From Cellulomonas sp. Root485 (GTDB taxonomy: Bacteria > Actinomycetota > Actinomycetes > Actinomycetales > Cellulomonadaceae): a stretch of DNA of 64,000 nucleotides. The notes under the pieces were generated by a model. That model was not told the DNA's origin. It ran no database searches and saw nothing but the letters and a program-made list of their open reading frames with translations. Where the stretch lies: the NCBI RefSeq assembly GCF_001426705.1, contig NZ_LMFC01000001.1:1331355-1395354 (forward strand), in the 5' to 3' direction. Made by a program: the position numbers and the translations under genes. Positions 1 to 8,661 of this stretch are shown here, piece by piece. How positions within the stretch are numbered: the stretch's first letter is position 1; every line of letters begins with the position of its first letter.

Positions 1-304
1 CGGTCGCGCCCTGCGCGCTGGAGACGAGCGGGATGCCCTGGGTCTCGTCGTCGATGCGGCCCGGGCTGCCGGTGGCGGTCGCGTGGATGACCGCACGGTC
101 GGCGGCGCTGATGGCGTCCCGCTTCTCGGCGCGCCGCTGCTTCTTGGCGGCCTTGAAGAGTGCCGACGTCGCGCGCCGGGCGAGGGCGAGGTGCGGGTGG
201 TCGGACGGGAGCCGGCTGATCTGGTCCGCGACCCGCAGGAACACGTCGAGGTCGGCGGGGTCGACGCCGTCGAGCGCCGGAGGGGTCGTGGTGAGGGCAG
301 TCAT
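1..304 (-). CDS. SDR family oxidoreductase, N-terminal part (runs off window start)
   Basis: Only the first 101 codons are inside the window; the rest lies before base 1. The start is ATG at 304 on the minus strand. The N-terminal region (MTALTTTPPALDGVDP, a basic AKKQRR stretch, then AADRAVIHATATGSPGRIDDE) resembles the N-terminal extension of large actinobacterial short-chain dehydrogenases, which carry a zinc-ribbon-like segment before the Rossmann fold. The catalytic part is not visible, so the family call rests on recall of that extension only. It is divergent from the glutamate decarboxylase gene across a 247-nt gap in which I see no other gene. Confidence 0.6.
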   Translation of the reverse strand, partial: MTALTTTPPALDGVDPADLDVFLRVADQISRLPSDHPHLALARRATSALFKAAKKQRRAEKRDAISAADRAVIHATATGSPGRIDDETQGIPLVSSAQGAT

Positions 305-551
305 CGTGCGGGTCCTAGCTGGTCGTCAGGGGAGTGGCCGACGAGCAGGGAGCACGAGAGCCGGGCGCGCGGGGGAACGGTCGATCTTACCTGCCCCCCG
401 GCGAGGGCCTCCGAGCCCTCGGTCCCCATCGGGCGGTCTCCCGACAAATCGGGACAGACGAGCCTCGGCGGCGCTACGTTCGATTCCGCAGGTGCCCGCC
501 GGAGACGGCAGTCCAGCCAGAGCTCCGGACGGATGAACTGGAGGAGCACAG

Positions 552-1964
552 GTGAGCGAGACGTCCGACCCGTTCGGCCCGATCCACGGCCGGCCCAGCT
601 TCCGCGATCACATCGACCGCGGGACGTTCCCCGCCCACGGCTTGGAGCCGGACGAGGCCTACGAGCTCATCCACACCGGCCTCATGCTCGACGGACGGGA
701 GACGCTCAACCTCGCGTCCTTCGTCACCACGTGGATGGAGCCGCAGGCCGAGAAGCTGATCCACGACACGCTCCGCAAGAACCACATCGACCACGAGGAG
801 TACCCGGCGGCGTCGCTGATCGAGGAAGCCTGCGTGCACATGCTGGGCGACCTGTTCAACGCGCCCGACCCCACCGCCGTCGTCGGCGTGGCCACGATCG
901 GGTCCTCCGAGGCGATCATGCTCGGCCTGCTCGCCCACAAGCGCGCGTGGCGGGACCGGCGCCGGGCCGCTGGGCTGCCGACGGACCGGCCCAACGTGGT
1001 CTTCGGCGCGGAGACCCATGTGGTGTGGGACAAGTTCGCGAACTACTTCGACGTCGAGATGCGCAAGGTGCCGATGAAGGCGGACCGGTTCGTGCTCAAC
1101 GCGCACGACGTCGAGGCGCACGTCGACGAGAACACGATCGCCGTCGGTGCGGTGCTGGGGACCACCCACATCGGCGAGGCGGACCCGATCGAGGAGATCA
1201 ACGACCTCCTGGTGCGGATCAAGGCCGAGAAGGGCTGGGACATCCCGCTGCACGTCGACGGCGCGAGCGGCGCGTTCATCGCCCCGTTCGCCGAGCCCGA
1301 CCTGCGCTGGGACTTCCGCCTCGAGCAGGTCGCGTCGATCAACGTGTCCGGCCACAAGTACGGCCTGGTCTACCCGGGTGTCGGCTGGCTGATCTTCCGG
1401 GACGCCTCGAAGCTGCCGGAGGACCTCGTGTTCAGCGTGAACTACCTCGGCGGCGCGCAGCCCACCTACACGTTCAACTTCTCCCGCGGCTCGGCCATGA
1501 TCCAGGCGCAGATGTACAACTTCCTGCGGCTCGGACGCAGCGGGTACACGTCGATCGTGGAGACGATGCTCGCCAACGCCCGGTTCCTCAACGAGAGCCT
1601 CGAGGCGAGCGGACGCTTCGAGATCCTCAACCCCGGGCTGGCGGAGCCGGTGGTCACCTTCTCGATCAAGGGGGACCCGGGCTTCGACGTCTACCACCTG
1701 TCGGCCCGCCTGCGCGAGGACGGCTGGATCGTCCCGGCGTACAGCCTGCCGCCCGACGCGGACGCGGTGCACCTCCTGCGCGTCGTCGTCCGGCTCGACC
1801 TGAGCCGCATGATGGTCGAGCTGCTCCTGCGCGACCTCATGGCCGCGTGGGACGCGCTCGTCGCGGAACAACCCGTGCACACTCCGACGGCCAAGCCCGA
1901 CGTGTGGACGTCACCTGCGCACGCCGCGGCCAAGAGCAAGGCACGCACCGGCCTGCAGAAGTGA
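552..1964 (+). CDS. gad: Glutamate decarboxylase (PLP-dependent)
   Basis: The 470-residue protein converts L-glutamate to GABA and CO2 in the cytoplasm, consuming a proton, so it usually serves acid resistance. Its length matches GadA/GadB. Visible features are the group II decarboxylase signature HVDGASGAF (Asp236) and the PLP lysine in SGHKYG (Lys269). The GTG start at 552 is preceded by GGAGGAG at 540-546. The stop overlaps the next start (GTGA at 1961-1964), so the following membrane protein is probably translationally coupled. No glutamate/GABA antiporter is seen next to it. Confidence 0.95.
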   Translation: MSETSDPFGPIHGRPSFRDHIDRGTFPAHGLEPDEAYELIHTGLMLDGRETLNLASFVTTWMEPQAEKLIHDTLRKNHIDHEEYPAASLIEEACVHMLGDLFNAPDPTAVVGVATIGSSEAIMLGLLAHKRAWRDRRRAAGLPTDRPNVVFGAETHVVWDKFANYFDVEMRKVPMKADRFVLNAHDVEAHVDENTIAVGAVLGTTHIGEADPIEEINDLLVRIKAEKGWDIPLHVDGASGAFIAPFAEPDLRWDFRLEQVASINVSGHKYGLVYPGVGWLIFRDASKLPEDLVFSVNYLGGAQPTYTFNFSRGSAMIQAQMYNFLRLGRSGYTSIVETMLANARFLNESLEASGRFEILNPGLAEPVVTFSIKGDPGFDVYHLSARLREDGWIVPAYSLPPDADAVHLLRVVVRLDLSRMMVELLLRDLMAAWDALVAEQPVHTPTAKPDVWTSPAHAAAKSKARTGLQK

Positions 1965-2812
1965 CCTCGACCGTCCCCGACCTGCCCGCAGGCTGGCGGG
2001 TCCTGCACACCCACGGCCCGCTGGGGTTCGTCACGCACGCGGTGCTGGTGCGCCCGGACGGCAGCGAGGTCGAGTGGAGCTCGCGGCGGCACCGCAAGGG
2101 TCTGGGCCTGCGGCTCGCCGGCGTCCGGGCCGAGGGTGGTCGTGCCAGCGCGATGAGCTGGTGGATCGGGAGCCTGTTCGCCGTCGGGTCGCTCTGCTTC
2201 GCCCTCGGGTCGGTGCCGCTGTACTTCGACACGCTCGACCCGGCCGTGGTCGCCGGCACGTTCTTCGTCGGGTCGATCTTCTTCACGTCGGCCGGCTACC
2301 TGCAGTTCCACGAGACCCTGCGGGCGCCCGGCGGGGTGCTCGCCGAGTCGGCGCGGCCGAGCCGGCTGGCGTCGCTGGTGGGCTGGCAGCCACGCCGGAT
2401 CGACTTCTGGGCGGTGCTCGTCCAGCTCGTGGGCACGGTCTTCTTCAACATCAGCACCTTCTCGGCGACCCAGGCCGACCTGACGACGGCGCAGGCCCGG
2501 CACCTCATCTGGGCACCCGACGTGCTCGGGTCCATCTGCTTCCTCGTCGCCAGCTGGTTCGCCTACGCCGAGGTGAACCGGGGCGTCCTGCCGCGCTCCG
2601 ACCGCTCGATCGGGTGGCGCATCGCGGCGCTGAACATGCTCGGCTCCGTCGCGTTCGGGGTCTCCGCCGTCGCCGCGCGCTACGTGCGTTCCACGGGCGA
2701 GCTGGCCAACCTCGAGCTGGTGAACCTCGGCACGTTCGTGGGCGCGGTGTGCTTCTTCGTCGGCGCCGTGCTGCTGCCCGTGGAGTCCGCGAAGGAGCGA
2801 TCGTCGGCCTGA
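1961..2812 (+). CDS. Multi-spanning membrane protein, possibly YrhK-like
   Basis: This 283-residue protein starts at GTG 1961, overlapping the decarboxylase stop by 4 nt. After about 65 mostly soluble residues come six hydrophobic segments, several with a repeated pattern (LGSVAFGVSAVAA, LGTFVGAVCFFVGAVL) recalling the YrhK-like membrane domain. I see no catalytic motif. Tight coupling to gad suggests a role linked to glutamate/GABA or acid stress, but that is inference. Its stop codon lies immediately before the helicase gene, so the three genes may form one transcript. Confidence 0.6.
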   Translation: MTSTVPDLPAGWRVLHTHGPLGFVTHAVLVRPDGSEVEWSSRRHRKGLGLRLAGVRAEGGRASAMSWWIGSLFAVGSLCFALGSVPLYFDTLDPAVVAGTFFVGSIFFTSAGYLQFHETLRAPGGVLAESARPSRLASLVGWQPRRIDFWAVLVQLVGTVFFNISTFSATQADLTTAQARHLIWAPDVLGSICFLVASWFAYAEVNRGVLPRSDRSIGWRIAALNMLGSVAFGVSAVAARYVRSTGELANLELVNLGTFVGAVCFFVGAVLLPVESAKERSSA

Positions 2813-2829
2813 CCCCGCAGACTGCGTCC

Positions 2830-5328
2830 GTGGACGACGACCCGATCGCGCGGCTGCTCGCCGACCCGCCCGACCTGCCCGTGCGCGAGGGGCTCGCCGA
2901 CGTCGTCGCCGCGCTCCGGACCCGCGGAGTCGTCGTCGTGCAGGCGCCGCCCGGCACGGGCAAGACGACCCTGGTCCCGCCCGCGGTCGCCGCTGCCGTC
3001 GCCGGGCGCGTCGTGGTCACCCAGCCGCGCCGGATCGCGGCACGTGCGGCCGCGCGCCGGCTGGCCCAGCTGCTCGGCGAGCCCGTCGGCCGCACCGTCG
3101 GGTTCTCGGTCCGGGGCGAGAGCTCCACGAGCGCCGCGACGAGGGTCGAGGTGGTCACCACCGGTGTGCTCCTGCGGCGCCTGCAGCGCGACCCGGAGCT
3201 TCCAGGGGTCGGGGCGGTGATCCTCGACGAGGTCCACGAGCGGCACCTCGTCGACGACCTCGGCCTGGCCCTGCTGGTCGACGTCCGGGCACACCTGCGC
3301 GACGACCTCGTGGTGGTGGCGATGTCCGCGACCGTCGAGGCCGAACGCACCGCCGCGGTCCTCGGCGGGGGCGAGCCCGCGCCGGTCGTCGCGGTCCCCG
3401 GTGCCCTGTTCCCCGTCGAGGAGGTGTGGTGCCCCGCACCCGCGCGCACCGCCCGGACCGACGAGCGCGGGGTGACGCCCGGCTTCCTCGACCACGTCGC
3501 GTCGACCGTCCGGCGCGCGCTGGCGGAGCGCACGGGGGACGTCCTGGTCTTCGTGCCGGGCGCCGGGGAGGTCGACGGGATCGTGCGACGGCTCGCCGGG
3601 CTGGAGGGGGTCGACGTCCGCCCGCTGCACGGTCGGCTGTCCGGGCACGTGCAGGACCTGGCCCTCGCGGCGGGTCCGCGGCGACGGGTCGTCGTCTCGA
3701 CGGCCGTGGCGGAGTCGTCGCTCACGGTGCCAGGGGTCCGGCTGGTGGTCGACGCGGGACTCTCGCGCGAGCCGCGCACCGACCACCGACGCGGGCTCGC
3801 CGGGCTGGTGACCGTCGGGGTGAGCCGGGCGTCCGCGGAGCAGCGGGCCGGCCGGGCCGGTCGTGAGGGACCCGGTGCGGTGTACCGGTGCTGGTCCGCG
3901 CACGACCACGCCCGCCTCGTCGCCCACCCGGAGCCGGAGATCCTCACGGCGGACCTCACGGCGTTCGCGCTCGAGCTGGCGTGCTGGGGGAGCCCCGACG
4001 GCGTCGGCCTCGCCCTGCTCGACCGTCCACCCGCCGCGGCGATGGCGGTGGCGCACGCGACGCTCGTCGCACTGGGCGCCGTCGACGCCGACGGTCACCC
4101 GACCGCGCGGGGACGAGCCGTGTCCGCGGTGCCTGCCGACCCCCGGCTCGCCCGCGGTGTGCTGGACGGTGCTGCGCTCGTCGGGGCTCGACGCGCCGCC
4201 GAGGTGGTCGCCCTGCTCACCGACGACGTGCGCGCCCCCGGTGGTGACCTGGTCGCGGCGCTGCGTGCCCTGCGTCGCGGGGGACCGCAGTCCGGACCGT
4301 GGCAGGCCCAGGTGGGCAGGCTGCGGTCAACGGTAGCGCCCGGGCCCGCGCCCGAGGACCTCGGCGACGACCTCGCGGTGGGGCTCGTCGTCGCCCTGGC
4401 TCATCCCGACCGCATCGCCCGGCTGCGTCCCGGCGGGTCGACGTACCTCATGACGTCCGGCACGGGCGCGGTGCTGCCACCCGGCTCCGGGCTGACGGGA
4501 CTGCCCTGGCTCGCCGTCGCCGACGCCGACCGTGGCGCCGGCCGCCGGGACGCCACGATCCGGTCCGCGGCGCCCATCGACCTCGAGCTGGCCACGGAGG
4601 CCGCGCCGGCGCTGCTGCGGGACGACGAGGTCGTCGCGTGGGCGGACGGCGCGGTCGTCGCGCGCCGCGTCCGGCGGCTCGGCGCGATCGAGCTCACGTC
4701 CGTGCCGCTCGCCGACCCGTCACCGGCGCTCCTCGTGGAGGCGCTGCGCGACGGGCTGGCGCGCGAGGGACTGGCCCTGCTGCGCTGGACGGACGCCGCC
4801 ACGGGTCTGCGGCAGCGGATGGCGTTCCTGCACCGCGCGCTCGGTGCACCGTGGCCCGACGTGTCCGACGACGCCCTCCTGGCGCACCTCCAGGACTGGC
4901 TCGGACCGGACCTCGCCCGGGTGCGGGGCGCCCGGGACCTCAGCCGCGTGGACGTGGTGCAGGCGGTGCGCCGGCTCCTCCCGTGGCCGGACGCGAGCCG
5001 GCTCGACGCCCTCGCGCCCGAGCGCATCACCGTGCCCAGCGGATCGAGCCTGCGCGTGGACTACACGGGCGACCAGCCGGTGCTCCCGGTCCGGCTCCAG
5101 GAGGTCTTCGGGTGGCGGGCCACGCCGAGGCTCGCCGACGGGCGGGTCCCGGTGCTCCTGCACCTGCTCTCGCCCGCGGGTCGTCCTGCCGCGGTCACCG
5201 CCGACCTGGAGTCCTTCTGGAGCAGCGGCTACCTGTCGGTCCGGGCAGAGCTGCGCGGCCGGTACCCGAAGCACGCGTGGCCCGACGACCCGCTCACCGC
5301 GGCACCGGTGCGTGGTGTCCGTCGCTAG
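2830..5328 (+). CDS. hrpB: ATP-dependent helicase HrpB
   Basis: This DEAH/DEVH-type superfamily 2 RNA helicase of 832 residues is the usual HrpB length. Walker A is APPGTGKTT (residues 39-47), the Walker B box is DEVH (133-136), motif III is SAT (166-168), and motif VI is EQRAGRAGREG. The remaining C-terminal half fits the HrpB-specific extension. GTG 2830 is the first conventional start in frame; a CTG at 2809 lies better placed after GAAGGAG (2791-2797) and would overlap the previous stop, so the true N-terminus is uncertain. The cellular substrate of bacterial HrpB is poorly defined. Confidence 0.92.
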   Translation: MDDDPIARLLADPPDLPVREGLADVVAALRTRGVVVVQAPPGTGKTTLVPPAVAAAVAGRVVVTQPRRIAARAAARRLAQLLGEPVGRTVGFSVRGESSTSAATRVEVVTTGVLLRRLQRDPELPGVGAVILDEVHERHLVDDLGLALLVDVRAHLRDDLVVVAMSATVEAERTAAVLGGGEPAPVVAVPGALFPVEEVWCPAPARTARTDERGVTPGFLDHVASTVRRALAERTGDVLVFVPGAGEVDGIVRRLAGLEGVDVRPLHGRLSGHVQDLALAAGPRRRVVVSTAVAESSLTVPGVRLVVDAGLSREPRTDHRRGLAGLVTVGVSRASAEQRAGRAGREGPGAVYRCWSAHDHARLVAHPEPEILTADLTAFALELACWGSPDGVGLALLDRPPAAAMAVAHATLVALGAVDADGHPTARGRAVSAVPADPRLARGVLDGAALVGARRAAEVVALLTDDVRAPGGDLVAALRALRRGGPQSGPWQAQVGRLRSTVAPGPAPEDLGDDLAVGLVVALAHPDRIARLRPGGSTYLMTSGTGAVLPPGSGLTGLPWLAVADADRGAGRRDATIRSAAPIDLELATEAAPALLRDDEVVAWADGAVVARRVRRLGAIELTSVPLADPSPALLVEALRDGLAREGLALLRWTDAATGLRQRMAFLHRALGAPWPDVSDDALLAHLQDWLGPDLARVRGARDLSRVDVVQAVRRLLPWPDASRLDALAPERITVPSGSSLRVDYTGDQPVLPVRLQEVFGWRATPRLADGRVPVLLHLLSPAGRPAAVTADLESFWSSGYLSVRAELRGRYPKHAWPDDPLTAAPVRGVRR

Positions 5329-5329
5329 G

Positions 5330-6154
5330 TCAGTCGGCCATGCCGGTGTCGTCGCACGGCGGCGTCACGTCGAGGCCGACCTCGACCAGCTCCGCGTTCA
5401 CGATGCGGACCGTGCGCTCCATCGCGACCGGCTCGAGCTTGCCCACCTCGTCCCCGTGCGGGTGGTCGAAGAACCCGAGCAGGAGCAGGAGCAACGTGAT
5501 GACCACGGTCACGCTGCCCATCAGCAGGCCCTGCGTGACGGGTCCTTCCGCCGAGTCGGCGAAGAACAGGACGTACACGAAGATCACGCCCGAGATCACG
5601 AACAGGACGAGCCACAGGGGCAGGGGGATCAGACCCTCCGCGCCGTGCACGCGGTCGATGCGGGCCTGCTCCCGGGCGGACGTCTGGTCCATCCACCGGT
5701 CGTACGCGGACTGCTCGACGTCGGTCTGCGGCTCGACGGTCTCGATGGTCTCGAACAGCGCCGGACCCCACGGGTTGAACGCATCACCGAGCGTGCCGTC
5801 CTGCATCCGCGGCCACTCGACGCCGACGACGGCCCGGGCGTAGCAGACGAGCTGGCCGGTGAGCTCCTCGCGCACGTCGGCGGGCAGGAACTGGGCGGTC
5901 TGCACCTGCTGCGCGACCGTGACGGCCTCGGTCTCCGCACCGGAGCGCGCCTCGTCGTACGACTGGAACGCCAGGAAGATGATGAACCCCAGCAGGACCG
6001 AGAACCCGGTCGCCAGCACCCCGAACACGCCGGACGCGCGGTCCCCGTCGCTGAAGTAGCTGCCCTCCGGGGCGCGTCGCCGCACCAGCAGCATGGCGGT
6101 CACGGTGAACGCCGTGACGCCGAGCGTGATCAGCGCGCCCACGACGATGTTCAT
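5330..6154 (-). CDS. DUF4239-type membrane protein (bestrophin-like)
   Basis: The 274-residue integral membrane protein has an N-terminal hydrophobic segment, a second after residue 45 (VLATGFSVLLGFIIFLAF), and a C-terminal pair (LWLVLFVISGVIFVYVLFF and a leucine-rich segment ending LLLLLLGFF). Between the pairs lies a soluble helical region of about 120 residues. This two-plus-two topology and the LGFIIFLAFQSY motif match the DUF4239 family, distantly related to bestrophin channels. Function is unknown. It converges on hrpB with one base between the stop codons. Confidence 0.75.
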   Translation of the reverse strand: MNIVVGALITLGVTAFTVTAMLLVRRRAPEGSYFSDGDRASGVFGVLATGFSVLLGFIIFLAFQSYDEARSGAETEAVTVAQQVQTAQFLPADVREELTGQLVCYARAVVGVEWPRMQDGTLGDAFNPWGPALFETIETVEPQTDVEQSAYDRWMDQTSAREQARIDRVHGAEGLIPLPLWLVLFVISGVIFVYVLFFADSAEGPVTQGLLMGSVTVVITLLLLLLGFFDHPHGDEVGKLEPVAMERTVRIVNAELVEVGLDVTPPCDDTGMAD

Positions 6155-6226
6155 GCGGCGGGGCTCGCGAGGCGGTCACGTCGGGGCACAGGCTCAAGAT
6201 AGGGCCAAACCGGACCCGTCGTGCGG

Positions 6227-6232
6227 CACCAT
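6227..6232 (+). promoter_or_regulatory. -10 box for a leaderless hydrolase mRNA
   Basis: CACCAT lies six bases before ATG 6239. The hexamer plus 6-7 nt to the start codon matches the common actinobacterial leaderless promoter layout. No convincing -35 hexamer was found. Confidence 0.4.
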
Positions 6233-6238
6233 GTCGTC

Positions 6239-6958
6239 ATGCGCGATGCGACGAAGGCGCCCGGCGGTCTGCTCCGCCAGACCTGGTGGCGTGCCCGCGA
6301 CTACGCCGCGGTGCTGGCGTGGCAGGCCTCGGGCTTGGTCTCGCGCGTGGATCCCGAGACCCTTCGCCGGCCCGAGAACCCGGTCGGGCCGCCCGTCGTC
6401 CTCGTCCCTGGGGTGTACGAGTCGTGGCACTTCCTGCTCCCGCTGGCGACGCTCCTGCACGGCCACGGCGTGCGGGTCCACGTGCTCCCGGACCTGGGCA
6501 CCAACCGCCGGCCCGTCCTGCGCGGCGCGAGCGTGCTCGGTCGGTACCTCGCCGCGCACGACCTGCGCGACGTCGTCGTGGTGGCGCACAGCAAGGGTGG
6601 GCTGATCGGCAAGCTCGCGATGCTGCGGGAGGACCCCGACGGCCGCACCGCGTCGATGATCGCGGTCAACACGCCGTTCGCCGGGTCGTCGTACGCGCGC
6701 TGGTTCGTGACGCCCGCGGTGCGCGCGTTCATCCCGAGCGACGCCACGATCGTCGCGCTCGACGCCGAGCGCACCGTCAACCACCGGATCACGTCCGTGT
6801 ACAGCTGGTGGGACCCGCACATCCCGGCCGGCAGCTCGCTCGACGGCGCCACGGAGGTGGTGCTCGACACACCGGGACACTTCCGCCCCCTCGCAGACCC
6901 GCGGCTCCACGAGCTCCTGCTGCTGCGGATCGTCGGGCCTCAGCTCCGCGGGAGCTGA
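6239..6958 (+). CDS. Alpha/beta hydrolase (esterase/lipase-like)
   Basis: The alpha/beta-hydrolase fold protein is about 239 residues long. It shows the strand-loop motif VVLVPGVYESWHF and the nucleophile elbow AHSKGG, a GxSxG variant with alanine in the first position, as in PGAP1-like or triacylglycerol lipase-like proteins. The C-terminal PGHFRPL carries the likely catalytic histidine. ATG 6239 is favoured over GTG 6221 because a -10-like CACCAT sits at 6227-6232, six bases before it, fitting leaderless transcription. No signal peptide is seen. Its 3' end overlaps the convergent next gene by 19 nt. Confidence 0.75.
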   Translation: MRDATKAPGGLLRQTWWRARDYAAVLAWQASGLVSRVDPETLRRPENPVGPPVVLVPGVYESWHFLLPLATLLHGHGVRVHVLPDLGTNRRPVLRGASVLGRYLAAHDLRDVVVVAHSKGGLIGKLAMLREDPDGRTASMIAVNTPFAGSSYARWFVTPAVRAFIPSDATIVALDAERTVNHRITSVYSWWDPHIPAGSSLDGATEVVLDTPGHFRPLADPRLHELLLLRIVGPQLRGS

Positions 6959-7767
6959 AGCACCCGCGTGTAGCCGGGGGAGTCGGGGTCGTCGACGATC
7001 TCGCGTCCGTCGAGCCAGGACGAGATGACGTGCGAGAGCTCGCCCGGGTGGCTGAAGTTGATCGCGTGCGCCGCGCCCTCGATCAGGGCGACCGTGGTGT
7101 GGTCGCTCGCCAGCCGGCTCACCTCCCGGACCCGCACGGGCGGTGGCATCAGCGGGTCCTTGCTGCCGATGACCGCCAGCGTCGGCACGGGCGTCTTGAG
7201 GAGCCGCTCCAGGGAGGGGAACCGGGTCATCTCGCTGAAGAGGTGGAACGTGTTCACCGGTCCGAATCGCAGATAGTCGGGGACGGCCACCCTCGCCATC
7301 CTCCGGTTCTCCCGGGCCCCGTCGATCGCGAGCTGCCGGATGGCGCGGCCCAGACCCTGGTTGTGCACGCCGCCGGCAGGGGACACCAGCACGATCCGGT
7401 CGACCCGGTCGGGTGCGGCGTGCGCGACCTCGAGACTGATCGGGCACCCCAGGGAGTTGCCGACGAGGATCACCCTGTCCAGCTCCAGGGCGTCGAGGAT
7501 CTTGAGCAGGGCGAGCGCCAGGGCCGGGATCCCGAGCGTGTACTCCCAGTTCGCGCTCCTGCCGTAGCCGGGCAGGTCAGGGACGACGTTGCTCGCCCGC
7601 CCGGCCAGCGCCCGGGCCGTCGGCATGAGGTACGCGCCCGAGATCGCGAAGCCGTGCACGTGCACGATCGGCAGGGCGCCGGGCACCGGATCGCTCACGC
7701 GATAGAAGACGTCGTGCCCTTCCACCTCGACGGTGCTCTCGGTCCATCCGGCGCCCATGTCCACCAT
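6940..7767 (-). CDS. Alpha/beta hydrolase
   Basis: This 275-residue alpha/beta-hydrolase shows HVHGFAISG (oxyanion region), the nucleophile elbow VGNSLG, an aspartate region GSKDPLMPP and a final histidine near INFSHPGEL. The architecture fits carboxylesterases or C-C bond hydrolases of the MhpC/BphD type, but the substrate cannot be told. Two ATGs three codons apart are possible starts. It converges on the preceding hydrolase with overlapping 3' ends; the two are not close copies. Confidence 0.8.
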   Translation of the reverse strand: MVDMGAGWTESTVEVEGHDVFYRVSDPVPGALPIVHVHGFAISGAYLMPTARALAGRASNVVPDLPGYGRSANWEYTLGIPALALALLKILDALELDRVILVGNSLGCPISLEVAHAAPDRVDRIVLVSPAGGVHNQGLGRAIRQLAIDGARENRRMARVAVPDYLRFGPVNTFHLFSEMTRFPSLERLLKTPVPTLAVIGSKDPLMPPPVRVREVSRLASDHTTVALIEGAAHAINFSHPGELSHVISSWLDGREIVDDPDSPGYTRVLQLPRS

Positions 7768-7899
7768 GCGACAGATCGTGACAGAGCGACCCTCTGTTGG
7801 CGAGACGCACGTCGCGGCGCGCCGCGTGCGTCGTCCGAACGCACACCAGCGGCACCTCGACGTCGAGGTGCCGCGGGTGAGCGTGGGTCTCGTCCGACG

Positions 7900-8484
7900 T
7901 CAGCGCAGCCAGCCGAACCGCTGCACGAGCGGCAGGCGTGCCCACCGACGACCGAGGCCCCACGTGTCTCCGGCGAGGAGCGTCGCGCAGACGACCAGGA
8001 CCAGGGCGTAGATGATGTGGTAGTCCACCAGCGGGTTGTTCGAGCCCTGCAGGAGGGGCCACTCGGCGATCCACATCGAGACCATCAGCAGCGAGCCGGC
8101 GACTGCCGACACCCGCAGGCCGATGCCCAGCATGACGGCGGTGCCGACGCCCAGCAGGCAGAGCATGAACAGCCAGTCGGTGACCGGGCTCGCCATCGAG
8201 GCGAGCACGTCCTTGAACGGACCCACCGCGGCGAACTGCATGAAGCCCTGGCTCGGGGTGCCGCCGTTGATCCACGAGAGGCTCGGGTCGCCCTCGGCCA
8301 CCGCGGCGCCCGTGCTGTAGTGCAGCCCGAACGTCTTGTCGAGGAACGCCCACAGGAAGATGAAGCCCGTGGCGAGCCGGGTGACGGCGAGCCAGCGACG
8401 GCCCGTCGAGGATGTGACCAGGTCGTCTTCGACCAGGGTCGCGGGGTGCGTCGAGGTGCTGACCTCGGGATGGCTTGTGGCCAT
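7900..8484 (-). CDS. DoxX-like membrane protein
   Basis: The 194-residue protein has four predicted membrane helices, beginning with RLATGFIFLWAFLDKTFG, the characteristic first helix of DoxX/DoxD-type proteins. Later helices are MLCLLGVGTAVMLGIGL, AGSLLMVSMWIAEWPLL and IIYALVLVVCATLLAG. The ATG at 8484 is chosen because GGAGGAG lies at 8495-8501; a longer reading frame upstream has no ribosome site. DoxX proteins often act in redox or thiol stress. A DevR-like 15-mer 94 nt upstream of the start supports membership of the neighbouring two-component regulon. Confidence 0.75.
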   Translation of the reverse strand: MATSHPEVSTSTHPATLVEDDLVTSSTGRRWLAVTRLATGFIFLWAFLDKTFGLHYSTGAAVAEGDPSLSWINGGTPSQGFMQFAAVGPFKDVLASMASPVTDWLFMLCLLGVGTAVMLGIGLRVSAVAGSLLMVSMWIAEWPLLQGSNNPLVDYHIIYALVLVVCATLLAGDTWGLGRRWARLPLVQRFGWLR

Positions 8485-8577
8485 GATGATCAATCTCCTC
8501 CGTGGCGGTCCTGTGAAGGACCCGTAGATGAACCGTGCCGACGGGTCCACAGTGCGCCGGTCCGCAACAGCGGTCCC

Positions 8578-8592
8578 AGGGTCGAAGGTCCT
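8578..8592 (-). promoter_or_regulatory. DevR-like binding box upstream of the DoxX gene
   Basis: The minus strand reads AGGACCTTCGACCCT, differing in one base from GGGACCTTCGACCCT at 54707-54721 and sharing most positions with GGGTCTTTCGGCCCT at 10230-10244. The GGGACY-centre-GNCCC pattern resembles actinobacterial DosR/DevR boxes. It lies 94 nt before the DoxX start. Confidence 0.55.
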
Positions 8593-8661
8593 CTTCGTCC
8601 CAGGTCACGCGCGCATGACGGCGCGCGCGACCAGCCGGCGCGACGCGCGGAGGTGATCAGC

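Noticed and set aside
474..1880. Long minus-strand open frame opposite the decarboxylase gene
   Set aside because: It is a high-GC shadow frame with a low-complexity Arg/Val/Asp composition and no family motif; the plus-strand gene is unambiguous.
2680..4098. Minus-strand frame of 472 codons across hrpB
   Set aside because: The opposite strand carries all helicase motifs; this frame is a codon-bias shadow.
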